Shown in pieces: positions 16,560-26,148 of a DNA stretch of 64,000 nt (positions are counted from its first letter, which is position 1; each line of letters opens with the position of its first letter). The position numbers were made by a program, and so were the translations under genes. The stretch is from assembly GCA_023143455.1 (NCBI GenBank), contig JAGLHT010000001.1, positions 42,243 through 106,242 on the forward strand, written 5' to 3'. A model generated the notes under the pieces. It saw nothing but the letters and a program-made list of their open reading frames with translations. It was not told where the DNA came from and did no database searches. The stretch is from Desulfobacterales bacterium. GTDB taxonomy: Bacteria; Desulfobacterota; Desulfobacteria; Desulfobacterales; Desulfobacteraceae.

Positions 16560-18032
16560 ATGATAAATACTGATATTGTTTTAGTTAAGCCAGGTAGTCA
16601 AAAACAACTATATGGTAAATTAAGTGATTTCCAATTAACCGGAATCGAGCCTCCTCTATGGGGAGCAATACTCGCCTCATATTTGCGTGATCTTGGTTTT
16701 TCTGTTGTATTGTATGATGCTGAAGTTGAAGAGTGGGGATATAATGAAACAGCTGAAAAGATTAAAGAGATTAACCCCATTTTATTTGTTATATTAGTTT
16801 CAGGTAGCAACCCATCTGCTTCAACAATGAATATGACAGGTGCCAGCCAAATCATATCTCAGGTAAAAGAGATTGCTCCTTCTATTATAACTGTGATGGC
16901 TGGACTTCATGTCAGTGCATTACCTGAACAAACAGTATTGGAAGAATTTGCTGATTTTGTTTGTCAAGGAGAAGGCTTTTATACACTACCTCCCCTGATT
17001 GAATCTTTAAAGAACAAAACAGAAGTAAAAAATATTCCTGGATTATGGTACAAAAAAGATGGACAAGTTGTTAAAGGTGAATATCCTTCATTACTTAAAA
17101 ACCTTGATGAACTACCAATGCCAGCCTGGGACATGCTTCCGATGCAAAAATATCGCGCTCATAATTGGCATTGTTTTGATGATATAAACAAACGTCAACC
17201 CTATGCTATTATATATACTAGCTTAGGATGCCCTTTCCATTGCAATTTTTGTTGTATCAATGCTCTTTTTGGGAAAAATATAATCAGGTATCGTAGTATA
17301 GAGAATGTTATTTCTGAAATTGATTATCTTGTAAATGAACATGGAATTCGAAATATAAAAATAATGGATGAAATGTTTGCTTTAAATGAGAAACGAGTAG
17401 TAGCATTATGTGAAAAGATAGTTGAACGAAAATATGATCTTAATATGTGGGCATATGCCAGGGTAGATACCGTTAATGAAAAGATGCTTTCTATAATGAA
17501 GAAAGCTGGAATTAATTGGGTATCCTATGGAATTGAATCAGGGAATAAACGTGTGATAAGAGATGTGTCCAAAGGATATAAATTTGAAAAAGTAAATCAA
17601 GCAGTAGAAATGACTTATAAAGTGGGGATGCACATTTGTGCTAATTATATTTTTGGATTACCAGAAGATGACTATGACTCTATGAATGAAACTCTTAAAT
17701 TAATGCTTGATATCAATGCGGAATGGTCAAACATATATTGTGCAATGGCTTATCCTGGCTCAGAGCTTTATAATATTGCAATAAGAGAACAGATGCCACT
17801 ACCTTTGTCGTGGGATGAATATTCTCAATACTCTGCTGAATTGCGACCATTACCGACAAAATATCTTTCAGGTGAACAAATACTTGCATATAGAGATTAT
17901 GCCTTTAACATGTATCACACAAATCCAAAATATCTGAATATGATCAATAATAAATTTGGAGAAAATACTGTACAGCATATTGTTGAGATGGTATCCAATA
18001 AGCTAGAACGAAAATATTCTAAACCCTATTAG
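16560..18032 (+). CDS. B12-binding-domain radical SAM protein
   Basis: A 490-aa protein with an N-terminal cobalamin-binding-like domain (about residues 5-140, including MAGLHVSALP and CQGEGF) and a radical SAM domain with Cys224-x3-Cys228-x2-Cys231. A YGIESG strand and a GLPEDD segment follow. I prefer ATG 16560; an in-frame GTG 15 bases upstream is possible but has no better ribosome site. It follows the ColD-like gene and precedes another radical SAM enzyme, so both may modify the same sugar or lipid carrier. The reaction is unknown. Confidence 0.85.
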   Translation: MINTDIVLVKPGSQKQLYGKLSDFQLTGIEPPLWGAILASYLRDLGFSVVLYDAEVEEWGYNETAEKIKEINPILFVILVSGSNPSASTMNMTGASQIISQVKEIAPSIITVMAGLHVSALPEQTVLEEFADFVCQGEGFYTLPPLIESLKNKTEVKNIPGLWYKKDGQVVKGEYPSLLKNLDELPMPAWDMLPMQKYRAHNWHCFDDINKRQPYAIIYTSLGCPFHCNFCCINALFGKNIIRYRSIENVISEIDYLVNEHGIRNIKIMDEMFALNEKRVVALCEKIVERKYDLNMWAYARVDTVNEKMLSIMKKAGINWVSYGIESGNKRVIRDVSKGYKFEKVNQAVEMTYKVGMHICANYIFGLPEDDYDSMNETLKLMLDINAEWSNIYCAMAYPGSELYNIAIREQMPLPLSWDEYSQYSAELRPLPTKYLSGEQILAYRDYAFNMYHTNPKYLNMINNKFGENTVQHIVEMVSNKLERKYSKPY

Positions 18033-18043
18033 CATCTTTATAA

Positions 18044-18107
18044 CTGTACTGCTTAAAATTAAATTAAGAATTATAATGCCCAAATTACTTGCCTGTATAT
18101 AGTACAG
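18044..18107. repeat. Inverted repeat in the gap between two radical SAM genes
   Basis: The 128-base gap contains CTGTACT at 18044-18050 and its exact reverse complement AGTACAG at 18101-18107. The right arm also forms a local imperfect dyad with CTGTA at 18093-18097. A TATAAT hexamer lies between the arms at 18072-18077 but has no good -35 partner. The arms could be an operator or a long-range hairpin, or chance in AT-rich DNA. Confidence 0.25.
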
Positions 18108-18160
18108 ACATGAATTCAAAATGAAATATATAAGTTAGAGAATAATTTAAGGAGTTTTAC

Positions 18161-19555
18161 ATGCGATTATCGTTGATCTTTCCTTCATGGACAGGCGTAT
18201 TTGGTGAGATGGCTAAAGTCGCCAGAGGAGCGTCTACTTTTCCTCCACTGAATCTTGCATATTTAGCAGCTATTGCAGAAAAAAATGGTCATACTGTGCA
18301 ATTGATTGATGGAGAAGCTGAACAATTAAACATTCAAGAGATAATCAGTCGAACTAAAGGTTTTTCTCCAGATTTAATTGGATTAACTTCAACAACCCCA
18401 ATGTTTCATTTTGCTGTTGAGCATGCTAAAGAATTTAAAAAGGCTATGCCATATGTTCCCATTGTAGCTGGAGGGCCCCATATTACGCATTTCCGAGAAG
18501 AAATTTTTCATGACTGCTTTGATTATTTTGTTATTGGTCAGTGTGAAGGGACCTTTGGAAATTTTCTGTCTACCCTTGAAAATGATGGTGATATGAGTGA
18601 GGTTCTTGGAATCCTTTACAGAAAGAATAAAGAAGTTTTTTTTTCAGGTGAAAATCCACAGATAGTTGATCTTGACGAAATACCCTTCCCGGCAAGACAT
18701 TTATTGAAGAAGGACAAATATTGTGTCGGAACTATGAAAGGGAGAAAAGTATATACTTCGATTATGGCATCAAGAGGATGTCCTTTTAAATGTGTTTTTT
18801 GTAGTACTTCTATTTATGGGAAAAAGGTGAGAAGAAGAACCCTTCAAAATCTTATAACTGAAATAGAACATATATTGAAGGATCACAAGATCAATCATTT
18901 TTACTTTCTCGATGATACTCTAACGTTAAATAGGCGATATATTATAGAATTGTGCGATGAGATTGAAAAGAGAGGGCTACAGTTTACTTGGGAAGGTGGT
19001 ACTCGTGCAAACTTAGTAGATGAGGAACTGATTGCCAGAATGGCCAAATGTGGTTTGATAAGAATATCTTTTGGGTTTGAAAGTGCAGATCTGAAAGTTA
19101 GGGATATTATCAAAAAGGAAGTACCTATTGAAAGCTACGAAAAAGCAAACAAACTGACTAATAAATACGGTATTGAAACTATCAATTCTGTTATGTTAGG
19201 TCTCCCCGGGGATACTTATGAAAGCATAGAAAAAACAATAAAATTTATTCGGAATTCTCGAACAATTAAACATGCAACTTTTGGAATTGCTATTCCTTAC
19301 CCTGGATCAGAGATGTATGAAATGGCATTAAATCAACAACATGGGCTTAAACTTGAAACACAAGATTTTTCAAAATATCAGCGCTATAATTCAGCGGTTA
19401 TGACAGTAAATGGGATTACACCTGAAAAAATGCGCCATCTCCAGAAAAAAGGTTTGATACGAATTTATTTAGTTCCATGGAGAATTGTACCAGTTTTGAA
19501 ACGTTTTGGATTCAAGGCATTAATTAAACCGTTTATTAACGCACTAAGAGGCTAA
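18161..19555 (+). CDS. B12-binding-domain radical SAM protein
   Basis: A 464-aa protein with the same two-domain layout as its neighbour: a cobalamin-binding-like Rossmann domain (about residues 1-140, AGGPHITHF and IGQCEG) and a radical SAM domain with Cys207-x3-Cys211-x2-Cys214, then FGFESAD and GLPGDT. The N-terminus LIFPSWTG...FPPLNLAYLA is typical of the family. A strong AAGGAG site lies before the ATG. It is followed 10 bases later by a methyltransferase gene. The substrate is unknown. Confidence 0.86.
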   Translation: MRLSLIFPSWTGVFGEMAKVARGASTFPPLNLAYLAAIAEKNGHTVQLIDGEAEQLNIQEIISRTKGFSPDLIGLTSTTPMFHFAVEHAKEFKKAMPYVPIVAGGPHITHFREEIFHDCFDYFVIGQCEGTFGNFLSTLENDGDMSEVLGILYRKNKEVFFSGENPQIVDLDEIPFPARHLLKKDKYCVGTMKGRKVYTSIMASRGCPFKCVFCSTSIYGKKVRRRTLQNLITEIEHILKDHKINHFYFLDDTLTLNRRYIIELCDEIEKRGLQFTWEGGTRANLVDEELIARMAKCGLIRISFGFESADLKVRDIIKKEVPIESYEKANKLTNKYGIETINSVMLGLPGDTYESIEKTIKFIRNSRTIKHATFGIAIPYPGSEMYEMALNQQHGLKLETQDFSKYQRYNSAVMTVNGITPEKMRHLQKKGLIRIYLVPWRIVPVLKRFGFKALIKPFINALRG

Positions 19556-19565
19556 CTATAAGAAA

Positions 19566-20636
19566 ATGGAAAAAGTAAAATTCTCTCAATTGTGGATTGA
19601 AGAAGAACAATATTTACGTGAACAATCCGCTCAATTACAAGATAATTCTATCGCTGTAGAAATTGGAACTGCTCAAGGAGGCTCTGCTTATATTTTGGCC
19701 ACCTCTACAAATGCTCAAGAGATGACTATTCATACTTATGACATCTCTCCTTCGAAAGAAGCCCACAACAACCTGCGTGGAATAGACTGTATTGTTTTCC
19801 ATGCAAAATCATCTGTTGAAGGGGCTAAAGAATGGGGAATGTCTTTTGATAATAAAATCGATTTTTTATTTATTGATGGTAGTCATACTTTAGAAAATAT
19901 TTTTCATGATTTTTTGTTGTGGTTTCCTCATGTAAAAGAGGGAGGGGTTATTGCTATACACGATTATGATCCTGTTCACAGAGGAGGCTTTGCACATTTG
20001 GGTGTTAAGGTCTGTGTTGATGCTATTCTCAACCTTAATGCGCTGGTGGAAACTGAGCATATTGGTAGAATTATTGGTGGCAAAAAGGGTTGTTCAGTCA
20101 CTGAGGGTGAGTTTTTAGAACAATGCTATTACTCTTGGAAAAAAATTGGTCAAAAAGTTATTAGTTTTAGACAGTTTTCTTTGGATCAATGCAACATGAT
20201 CGGTGAAGAAGATGAACTGGTAAGTATCCTTAGAAAACTAAAGGGAGCAACTGGCAAGTGTCTATCAGAACCTCCTATAAGAAAAGAAAATAAAATCATG
20301 GTTTTACCTCAACCTTTTTCAAAGAGCACATTTCAATTTGTTTCCGAGAACAAGAATACAATTTTGCTAGATGAATTAACATTCTTTTACCTACTGTGGG
20401 AACTACTATTAAATAATCGAAGTGAGGTAATACAAATTACGCAAAACAAAAGAGATTTTTTTAAGTGGGAGGAAATACTGGAGATGTTTGACCATGCAAA
20501 TAGTATAGAAAAAGTAGACGATATTTTTGAAATTAATACAACTAATATCCATACTCTTTCTCAGATTTGTGCTAGAGAACTTGTAAGAGTAAACATTCTA
20601 AAGAATATTTTTTTATCTATGACAGGTGGTATTTAA
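19566..20636 (+). CDS. Class I SAM-dependent methyltransferase (Methyltransf_24-like)
   Basis: A 356-aa protein whose first 190 residues match the class of methyltransferases with motif I VEIGTAQGG (31-39), the FIDGSHTLEN strand near residue 103 and GGVIAIHDYD near 130, the pattern seen in sugar and antibiotic O-methyltransferases. The remaining 160 residues form an extension with no recognised domain. Its stop abuts the next ATG, indicating an operon with the adjacent GT2. Confidence 0.78.
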   Translation: MEKVKFSQLWIEEEQYLREQSAQLQDNSIAVEIGTAQGGSAYILATSTNAQEMTIHTYDISPSKEAHNNLRGIDCIVFHAKSSVEGAKEWGMSFDNKIDFLFIDGSHTLENIFHDFLLWFPHVKEGGVIAIHDYDPVHRGGFAHLGVKVCVDAILNLNALVETEHIGRIIGGKKGCSVTEGEFLEQCYYSWKKIGQKVISFRQFSLDQCNMIGEEDELVSILRKLKGATGKCLSEPPIRKENKIMVLPQPFSKSTFQFVSENKNTILLDELTFFYLLWELLLNNRSEVIQITQNKRDFFKWEEILEMFDHANSIEKVDDIFEINTTNIHTLSQICARELVRVNILKNIFLSMTGGI

Positions 20637-21365
20637 ATGATGAAGGTTTGTATTGTTATTCCAACGTTGAACGAGTTGCAAGGATTAAAAGAGATAGCAT
20701 CAAAGATAAAATCAGAATGGTATGATCGCATAATAATTTTAGATGGAGGGTCCGTTGATGGTACCATAGAATATGCAAAAAATGCTGGATATGATGTGGT
20801 TATACAAAAGAGACCTGGAGTCAGAATGGCATATATTGAATGTCAAGAATACCTAAAAGAAAACATTATCATTACTTTTAGCCCAGATGGGAATTCTGTT
20901 GTAGAGTCTATTCCTTTTTTGGTAGATGAAATCAAAAAAGGATATGATATGGTTATAGCATCAAGATATAAGGGAAACGCAAAGAGTTACGATGATACCT
21001 TTATTACTGGGATAGCAAATGCAACCTTTTCATTTTTAATATCATTGTTCGGGTATCGATATACAGATGCAATGGTAATGTTTCGAGCTTATCGAAGAGA
21101 AGTCCCCAATAAATTGAAATTGAATATTGAAAGAAGTAATGTATATGAGAAATATATAGGTCGATATGTCAGCTGGGAACCTCTAATGTCAATAAGAGCA
21201 GCAAAAGCAAAACTAAAGATTTCTGAAATACCCTCTGATGAACCCATACGTATTGATGAAGAGCATGGAAGAGGTATGCTGCCGACTTCCCGCATTAATC
21301 ATTATAGAGCAGGATTAGCATGCTTGTTCCAATTGTTTGAAGAAATCCTGTTCTGGAAATTTTAA
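20637..21365 (+). CDS. Family 2 glycosyltransferase
   Basis: A 242-aa GT-A transferase, shorter than average, with CIVIPTLNE at residues 5-13, ILDGGSVDGT at 34-43 and an SPDGNSV segment in the DxD position. It resembles the dolichol-phosphate-mannose-synthase-like branch that charges polyprenyl phosphate or starts chains. It starts directly at the preceding stop; a second ATG follows immediately. GT-C-like membrane proteins downstream could use a polyprenyl-phosphate sugar made by such an enzyme. Confidence 0.83.
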   Translation: MMKVCIVIPTLNELQGLKEIASKIKSEWYDRIIILDGGSVDGTIEYAKNAGYDVVIQKRPGVRMAYIECQEYLKENIIITFSPDGNSVVESIPFLVDEIKKGYDMVIASRYKGNAKSYDDTFITGIANATFSFLISLFGYRYTDAMVMFRAYRREVPNKLKLNIERSNVYEKYIGRYVSWEPLMSIRAAKAKLKISEIPSDEPIRIDEEHGRGMLPTSRINHYRAGLACLFQLFEEILFWKF

Positions 21366-21409
21366 ACCGAATTTTTAATTAATTATAGAATGCAAGGCAG
21401 AATAAAGAA

Positions 21410-23329
21410 ATGAAATTCAATAATCATTTTATAAGAGAAAATAAATATTATATTCAAACAATTTTTTGTGCACTTTTGGTTACCATTATTTTTTCAATTA
21501 GATGGAAGAATTGCTTACCTTTTTCTGGTTATATGCCTTTGGCTGCCAATAGTGATCAACTTGATATCTTTGCTCGCTTTTTAATATGGGCAAAAGAGCC
21601 TTTTTCTCTCCCTATAGGTACAATAAAGGGATTTACATTTCCTTTTGAGGATGCCAGCATTACAAGAGGCCCGCTTCCATTATTTGCTCTGCTATTTAAA
21701 GGACTTTCGAGAATATATTCTCCATTTTCAGAATTTTACTATTTTGTTTTTGCAGAGATAGTATTTGTTTTTTTTGCAGCTTTTTTTACTTGTATGATTT
21801 TGGATCTTTATAATATAAAATCATTCAGTCTTAAATTGCTGGGTGTAACACTGGTTGCTCTTTCATTCCCAATACTCTATAGAAGTTCGAATTATTATGG
21901 AGTAACCTTTTTAATGGCTTATATTCCTTTATATACTGCTTTTGCCTATTGTTACATTCGTATATACAAATATCCCAGTATTAAATCATTTGTATTGATG
22001 GCTTTTTTTTTACCATTGTTAGCGTTTTTTGATTATTATGTCCTATTCGGTATTTTCTTTATGTCGATTGTAAGCTTACCTCTTATATTTATTAATTATC
22101 TGATAAACCGAAACATAGTAAATCGTAAACGCTTCTATGGTTATTTGATTTCATTAGTAATAGGCACTTCTCTATTGTTTGGCTTAATATCTTTATTAGG
22201 CAAGCAAGGCGATTTGACTGTGCCTTCACAAACGACTTTAACTCATAGAAATGAAGTAGGTTGGGGATATGGAGGTGGATATGGCGGAGGTTTCCATGTA
22301 GCAGATGTTTTAACGTTGATCATACCACCTAGAGATAACATTGTAGGTGCCCCTGAATATAAAATTTGTGGCCCAAGTGCGTATCTTACAAAATTGGGAT
22401 TCCCTTTAACTGCAGATAAATTGCAAGATGGTCAGTATGAGGGATTTACCTATATTGGAACAACAACTCTTGGAATTATAGTTTTTTTATCTATATTGGG
22501 ATTTATTTTTTTAATTAAAAATAGAAAATTGTTTATAGTTAAATTGAAGATGAATATTTCGAATAAGCTCTTTGGATTTAATGATCCCTTCTCATTGTCA
22601 TTTATTGTTGGTATCAGTACTTTTGCATTATTTGTTTTCAGTTGGGGATATATTATTCACTTTGGAGGAAATCGCTTTAATAATATTGGAACTCCAACAT
22701 TGTTTTTGGCTGAGCTCTGGAATAAATTCATGCTGGCCAGAGGACTTGGACGTCTTGCAATCCCTTTTATGCTGTTTTGTACTTTTGGTAGTTTGATTTT
22801 ATTTTCAAAAATTGTTTCAAATTATATGTGCAGAACTAACACAATTAAAAAAGCAATAATCATAACAACAATCGTCCTCTTATCAGTTTTTCATGTTTTT
22901 GAAATCCGTGGATATCTAAAAGAAAGCAAAGTCGTTTTTGGAAATGAAATAATTGATGTGTTTGAAAAAGAGGAAGGGATAAAGATACATAAAATTTTGA
23001 AAGATAAAAAAGGTTTAATATTTGCTCATCCTATAAGGAGTGATGACGAATGGTTAAAAACTTGTTACTCGTTAGGATTCCATTCTATGATACCCATTAG
23101 TGGTATTTATAGTGGAATGACTGTTAATCAAAATCATAGAGTACAAACTGATATAAATAGGCAGAATGCCAGAACTGGACATATTCGTGAAATAATTGAA
23201 TTGTATGGCGATGTCGCCTTTGCAGCACCTTGTGAGATGGCTGATGATATTATTAAAAGATCAAATGTGCCATTGCAATCTTATAAAATAGAGAAGAAAA
23301 ATGTCACGCTTATATTCTTAGATAACTAA
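21410..23329 (+). CDS. Polytopic membrane protein, probable GT-C superfamily glycosyltransferase
   Basis: A 639-aa integral membrane protein with about ten or more hydrophobic segments, a first periplasmic loop containing the acidic motif AANSDQLD (near residue 44), a glycine-rich loop (GWGYGGGYGGGFH near residue 284) and a soluble C-terminal tail of about 140 residues. The acidic first loop followed by many helices fits GT-C transferases that use polyprenyl-phosphate sugars outside the membrane. No conserved family name can be given. Confidence 0.6.
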   Translation: MKFNNHFIRENKYYIQTIFCALLVTIIFSIRWKNCLPFSGYMPLAANSDQLDIFARFLIWAKEPFSLPIGTIKGFTFPFEDASITRGPLPLFALLFKGLSRIYSPFSEFYYFVFAEIVFVFFAAFFTCMILDLYNIKSFSLKLLGVTLVALSFPILYRSSNYYGVTFLMAYIPLYTAFAYCYIRIYKYPSIKSFVLMAFFLPLLAFFDYYVLFGIFFMSIVSLPLIFINYLINRNIVNRKRFYGYLISLVIGTSLLFGLISLLGKQGDLTVPSQTTLTHRNEVGWGYGGGYGGGFHVADVLTLIIPPRDNIVGAPEYKICGPSAYLTKLGFPLTADKLQDGQYEGFTYIGTTTLGIIVFLSILGFIFLIKNRKLFIVKLKMNISNKLFGFNDPFSLSFIVGISTFALFVFSWGYIIHFGGNRFNNIGTPTLFLAELWNKFMLARGLGRLAIPFMLFCTFGSLILFSKIVSNYMCRTNTIKKAIIITTIVLLSVFHVFEIRGYLKESKVVFGNEIIDVFEKEEGIKIHKILKDKKGLIFAHPIRSDDEWLKTCYSLGFHSMIPISGIYSGMTVNQNHRVQTDINRQNARTGHIREIIELYGDVAFAAPCEMADDIIKRSNVPLQSYKIEKKNVTLIFLDN

Positions 23330-23368
23330 ACTAACAAGTTTTTATTTTACATAATGAGGAGAACAGGT

Positions 23369-23929
23369 ATGGATACGAAAAAGGATTTATCTTATTATAC
23401 ACAATTGAATTATGACATTATTATCCGTGAGCAAAATCAATTATACTATCTTCTAATTCCTGAGTTAAGTCTAATTGTTGAATCGAAAGATCTTAATAAT
23501 GGGTATAAAAAGTTGGAAGAAGAAAAGAAATTATTTTTTTCAGATATGATTAATGCCAAAGCTGGGAATAATATTAACGAGCCAAACCCTAAAGTAATTA
23601 GAAAGGGTTCATTTTCAGAACTTATGCTTTTTTGTATTAAAATGTTTCTTGTCTTCTTTGTCTGTACAAGTTTGGTCGGGATAATATTTATAGGCACCCT
23701 CCCATTAGCTAATTCTCTTGTTAGCAATATACCACGAAGAGTGGCGACTTCAACCTATGCTTTTGCGACTAAAGTGAATACTAAATTTGCAAATTTAACA
23801 GATGAGGATCAACAGAAATTAAGGATGCAATATAAAAGCTTGTTACATAAAATAAAACCTTTTATTGATGATACTATAGAAGTGTTAGCTGAACCGAAGA
23901 GTGAACCTCTTGAATCACCTGAAAAATGA
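23369..23929 (+). CDS. Unknown single-pass membrane protein
   Basis: I do not recognise this protein. I chose ATG 23369 (186 aa) rather than ATG 23354 because GAGGAG at 23356-23361 is ideally spaced for it. It has a soluble, basic and acidic N-terminus of about 100 residues, one hydrophobic segment (LFCIKMFLVFFVCTSLVGII, near residues 105-125) and a C-terminal part rich in Lys and Glu ending in a Pro/Glu tail. Its position between a GT-C-like protein and a flippase-like protein suggests a membrane accessory role. Confidence 0.6.
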   Translation: MDTKKDLSYYTQLNYDIIIREQNQLYYLLIPELSLIVESKDLNNGYKKLEEEKKLFFSDMINAKAGNNINEPNPKVIRKGSFSELMLFCIKMFLVFFVCTSLVGIIFIGTLPLANSLVSNIPRRVATSTYAFATKVNTKFANLTDEDQQKLRMQYKSLLHKIKPFIDDTIEVLAEPKSEPLESPEK

Positions 23930-23994
23930 AATTTAAACAATGAAGGTTATAATTTTTTTTCGGAAATAAAGAGTTATCGAAAATAGGCATTGAA

Positions 23995-24993
23995 ATGAAA
24001 AAAATATATTTTGGAGTGATAGCCAGTGCTTTTTTCTTGTATTTATCTTTTAGAGGGATTGAATATAGTGATATTAAGAATAGTTTTGCAAACGTAGATC
24101 TCCTCTACCTTCTTTATGCGCTATTTTTTTTTATTTTAGTTTTATTTATAAAATCTATTCGATGGGGAATTATTTTATCTCCTATAGAACAGGTAAGCCA
24201 AAAATGCCTTTTCCCAATTACCTGTGTTTCAAATATGGCGGTTATATTGTTTCCTTTGAGAATTGGTGAGTTTGTAAAACCATATCTTATAAGTAATTCA
24301 AATTCAATTCCATTGAGTTCAGCATTCGCAACAGTATTTGTTGAGAAAATTATTGATTTAGTATTTATATTTAGTATTATTATTTATATTTTTATTACTT
24401 TAGATATACCAGAATGGTTAATTAGCGCTGGATATAATTTTTTAATTTCATGCCTGTTATTAAGCTGTATAGGAGTGATTTGTTATCTAAATATTAAATT
24501 TAGAAATAGATTGCTTAATCCATTGCTTAAAATACTGGGTAAAATATTTTCAGAAAGGGTATATAAAAGAATACAAAACGCTTTTGAGACCTTTATACAA
24601 GGATTCAAAATTATTTCAGAATTAAAGAAGGTCTTATTTGTTATCGTTTTAACAATCCTAATGTGGACTTCTGCTGCACTGGCCATTTATAGCCTGTATT
24701 GTTTTCAAGGATTGCATCTTTCAGTAGAAAGTGCTTTTATAGTTCTTGCCATAATAGCGATTGGTGTGAGCGTTCCTACAGCTCCTGGTTTTTTGGGCAA
24801 CTTTCAGTTTGCTTGTATATTAGCATTGTCGATTTTTAATATTTCTAAAACAGATGCAGTTGCTTTTTCAATTATTTATTATGTTTGCGGGATCGTTTTT
24901 TATATTGTTTTGGGTTTAGCATTTGTTCCTTTTACAAATTTTTCTTTGAAAAACATTAAACAGAAATTGTTTTTAAAGCAAAATGATTTATAA
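23995..24993 (+). CDS. Flippase-like integral membrane protein (LPG synthase TM / UPF0104 family)
   Basis: A 332-aa protein with about eight hydrophobic helices and the family hallmarks of the lysylphosphatidylglycerol synthase transmembrane region: SIRWGIILSP, the FPLRIGEFVKPYL motif near residue 86, and VPTAPGFLGNFQF near residue 260. Members of this family are proposed to move lipids or act with glycosyltransferases in lipid and polysaccharide loci. No Wzx-type flippase is present in the window, but this protein is not known to replace one. Confidence 0.8.
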   Translation: MKKIYFGVIASAFFLYLSFRGIEYSDIKNSFANVDLLYLLYALFFFILVLFIKSIRWGIILSPIEQVSQKCLFPITCVSNMAVILFPLRIGEFVKPYLISNSNSIPLSSAFATVFVEKIIDLVFIFSIIIYIFITLDIPEWLISAGYNFLISCLLLSCIGVICYLNIKFRNRLLNPLLKILGKIFSERVYKRIQNAFETFIQGFKIISELKKVLFVIVLTILMWTSAALAIYSLYCFQGLHLSVESAFIVLAIIAIGVSVPTAPGFLGNFQFACILALSIFNISKTDAVAFSIIYYVCGIVFYIVLGLAFVPFTNFSLKNIKQKLFLKQNDL

Positions 24994-25008
24994 AGGAACT
25001 TTAAAAAT

Positions 25009-26103
25009 ATGAAAATTGTTTATGACCACCAGATTTTTTCATTACAAATGTATGGTGGGATATCCCGATACTATTTTGAGTTGGCTTTAAATTTATCGAA
25101 TAATCAAAATTGTGATATTAAAATTTGTGCTCCACTATATATTAATGAATATATTAAGAGACAATCAGGGATAAATGTTCTTGGTAAGCATATTCATCCA
25201 TATCGAAGAACCAGTAGGATTTTAAATGCCTTCAATAATATAAGTTCTAAGATTTTGTTAAGTGCTAACCAGCCTGATATCATTCATGCAACATATTATG
25301 TTAAAAAGAAATATAAATTTTCAAAAACAAAAACAGTTCTCACTGTTTTTGATATGATTGATGAAAAATGTAGTGATGCTGTAAATAAAAATGATATAAC
25401 CGATTTGAAAAGGGATGCTGTGGCACAGGCGGATCATATTATCTGTATTTCAGAGAATACCAGAAAAGATCTTCTGGAAATTATAGATGTTGATCCTCAG
25501 AAAGTATCAGTTGTACATTTGGGCTATTCTCTTTCTATCCCTGCATCGAAAAAAATGGAGAAAATTATACAACATCCATATCTTTTATATGTGGGAAAAC
25601 GAGGCGGTTATAAAAATTTTGAACGTTTATTAAATGCATATGCAGATTCAAATCGCTTAAAAAAAGATTTTTGTTTGGTTTGTTTTGGTGGGGGTGATTT
25701 CATCTCTGAAGAGTTAGATTATATAAATCACTTAGGCATTTCTAAAGATAGAATTCTGTATTGTTCAGGTGATGATACTTTGCTTGCAAAATTTTATTTT
25801 CACGCTTCTGCTTTTGTGTATCCTTCACTTTATGAAGGTTTCGGGATCCCTCTTCTTGAAGCTATGTCATTTAGCTGCCCGGTTATCTGTAGTAATATAA
25901 GTTCAATCCCTGAAGTTGCAGGAGATGCTGCAGAATATTTTGATCCATATTCAGTTGAGAATATTATGGATGCGATTGAAAACGTAGTTTATTCTGATCA
26001 TAAAAGAAACCATTTGATTCCCTTAGGTTTAAAGAGGATTGAAGAGTTCTCCTGGGAAAAATGTGCTATTAAAACAAAAAGTATTTATTCTTCATTGTTG
26101 TAA
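25009..26103 (+). CDS. Family 4 glycosyltransferase
   Basis: A 364-aa GT-B retaining transferase. The N-terminal acceptor domain begins KIVYDHQIFSLQMYGGISRYYFEL. The C-terminal donor domain has LLYVGKRGGYKNFE near residue 196 and the E-x7-E motif region YEGFGIPLLEAMSF near residue 279, followed by SSIPEVAGDAA, which contacts the nucleotide sugar. This pattern is common in GT4 mannosyl- or rhamnosyltransferases of O-antigen loci. An AAAGGAAC ribosome site is present. Confidence 0.88.
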   Translation: MKIVYDHQIFSLQMYGGISRYYFELALNLSNNQNCDIKICAPLYINEYIKRQSGINVLGKHIHPYRRTSRILNAFNNISSKILLSANQPDIIHATYYVKKKYKFSKTKTVLTVFDMIDEKCSDAVNKNDITDLKRDAVAQADHIICISENTRKDLLEIIDVDPQKVSVVHLGYSLSIPASKKMEKIIQHPYLLYVGKRGGYKNFERLLNAYADSNRLKKDFCLVCFGGGDFISEELDYINHLGISKDRILYCSGDDTLLAKFYFHASAFVYPSLYEGFGIPLLEAMSFSCPVICSNISSIPEVAGDAAEYFDPYSVENIMDAIENVVYSDHKRNHLIPLGLKRIEEFSWEKCAIKTKSIYSSLL

Positions 26104-26148
26104 TTGGATCCATTCCAAGACTAATTTATTTTCATTTAGGATATTATT

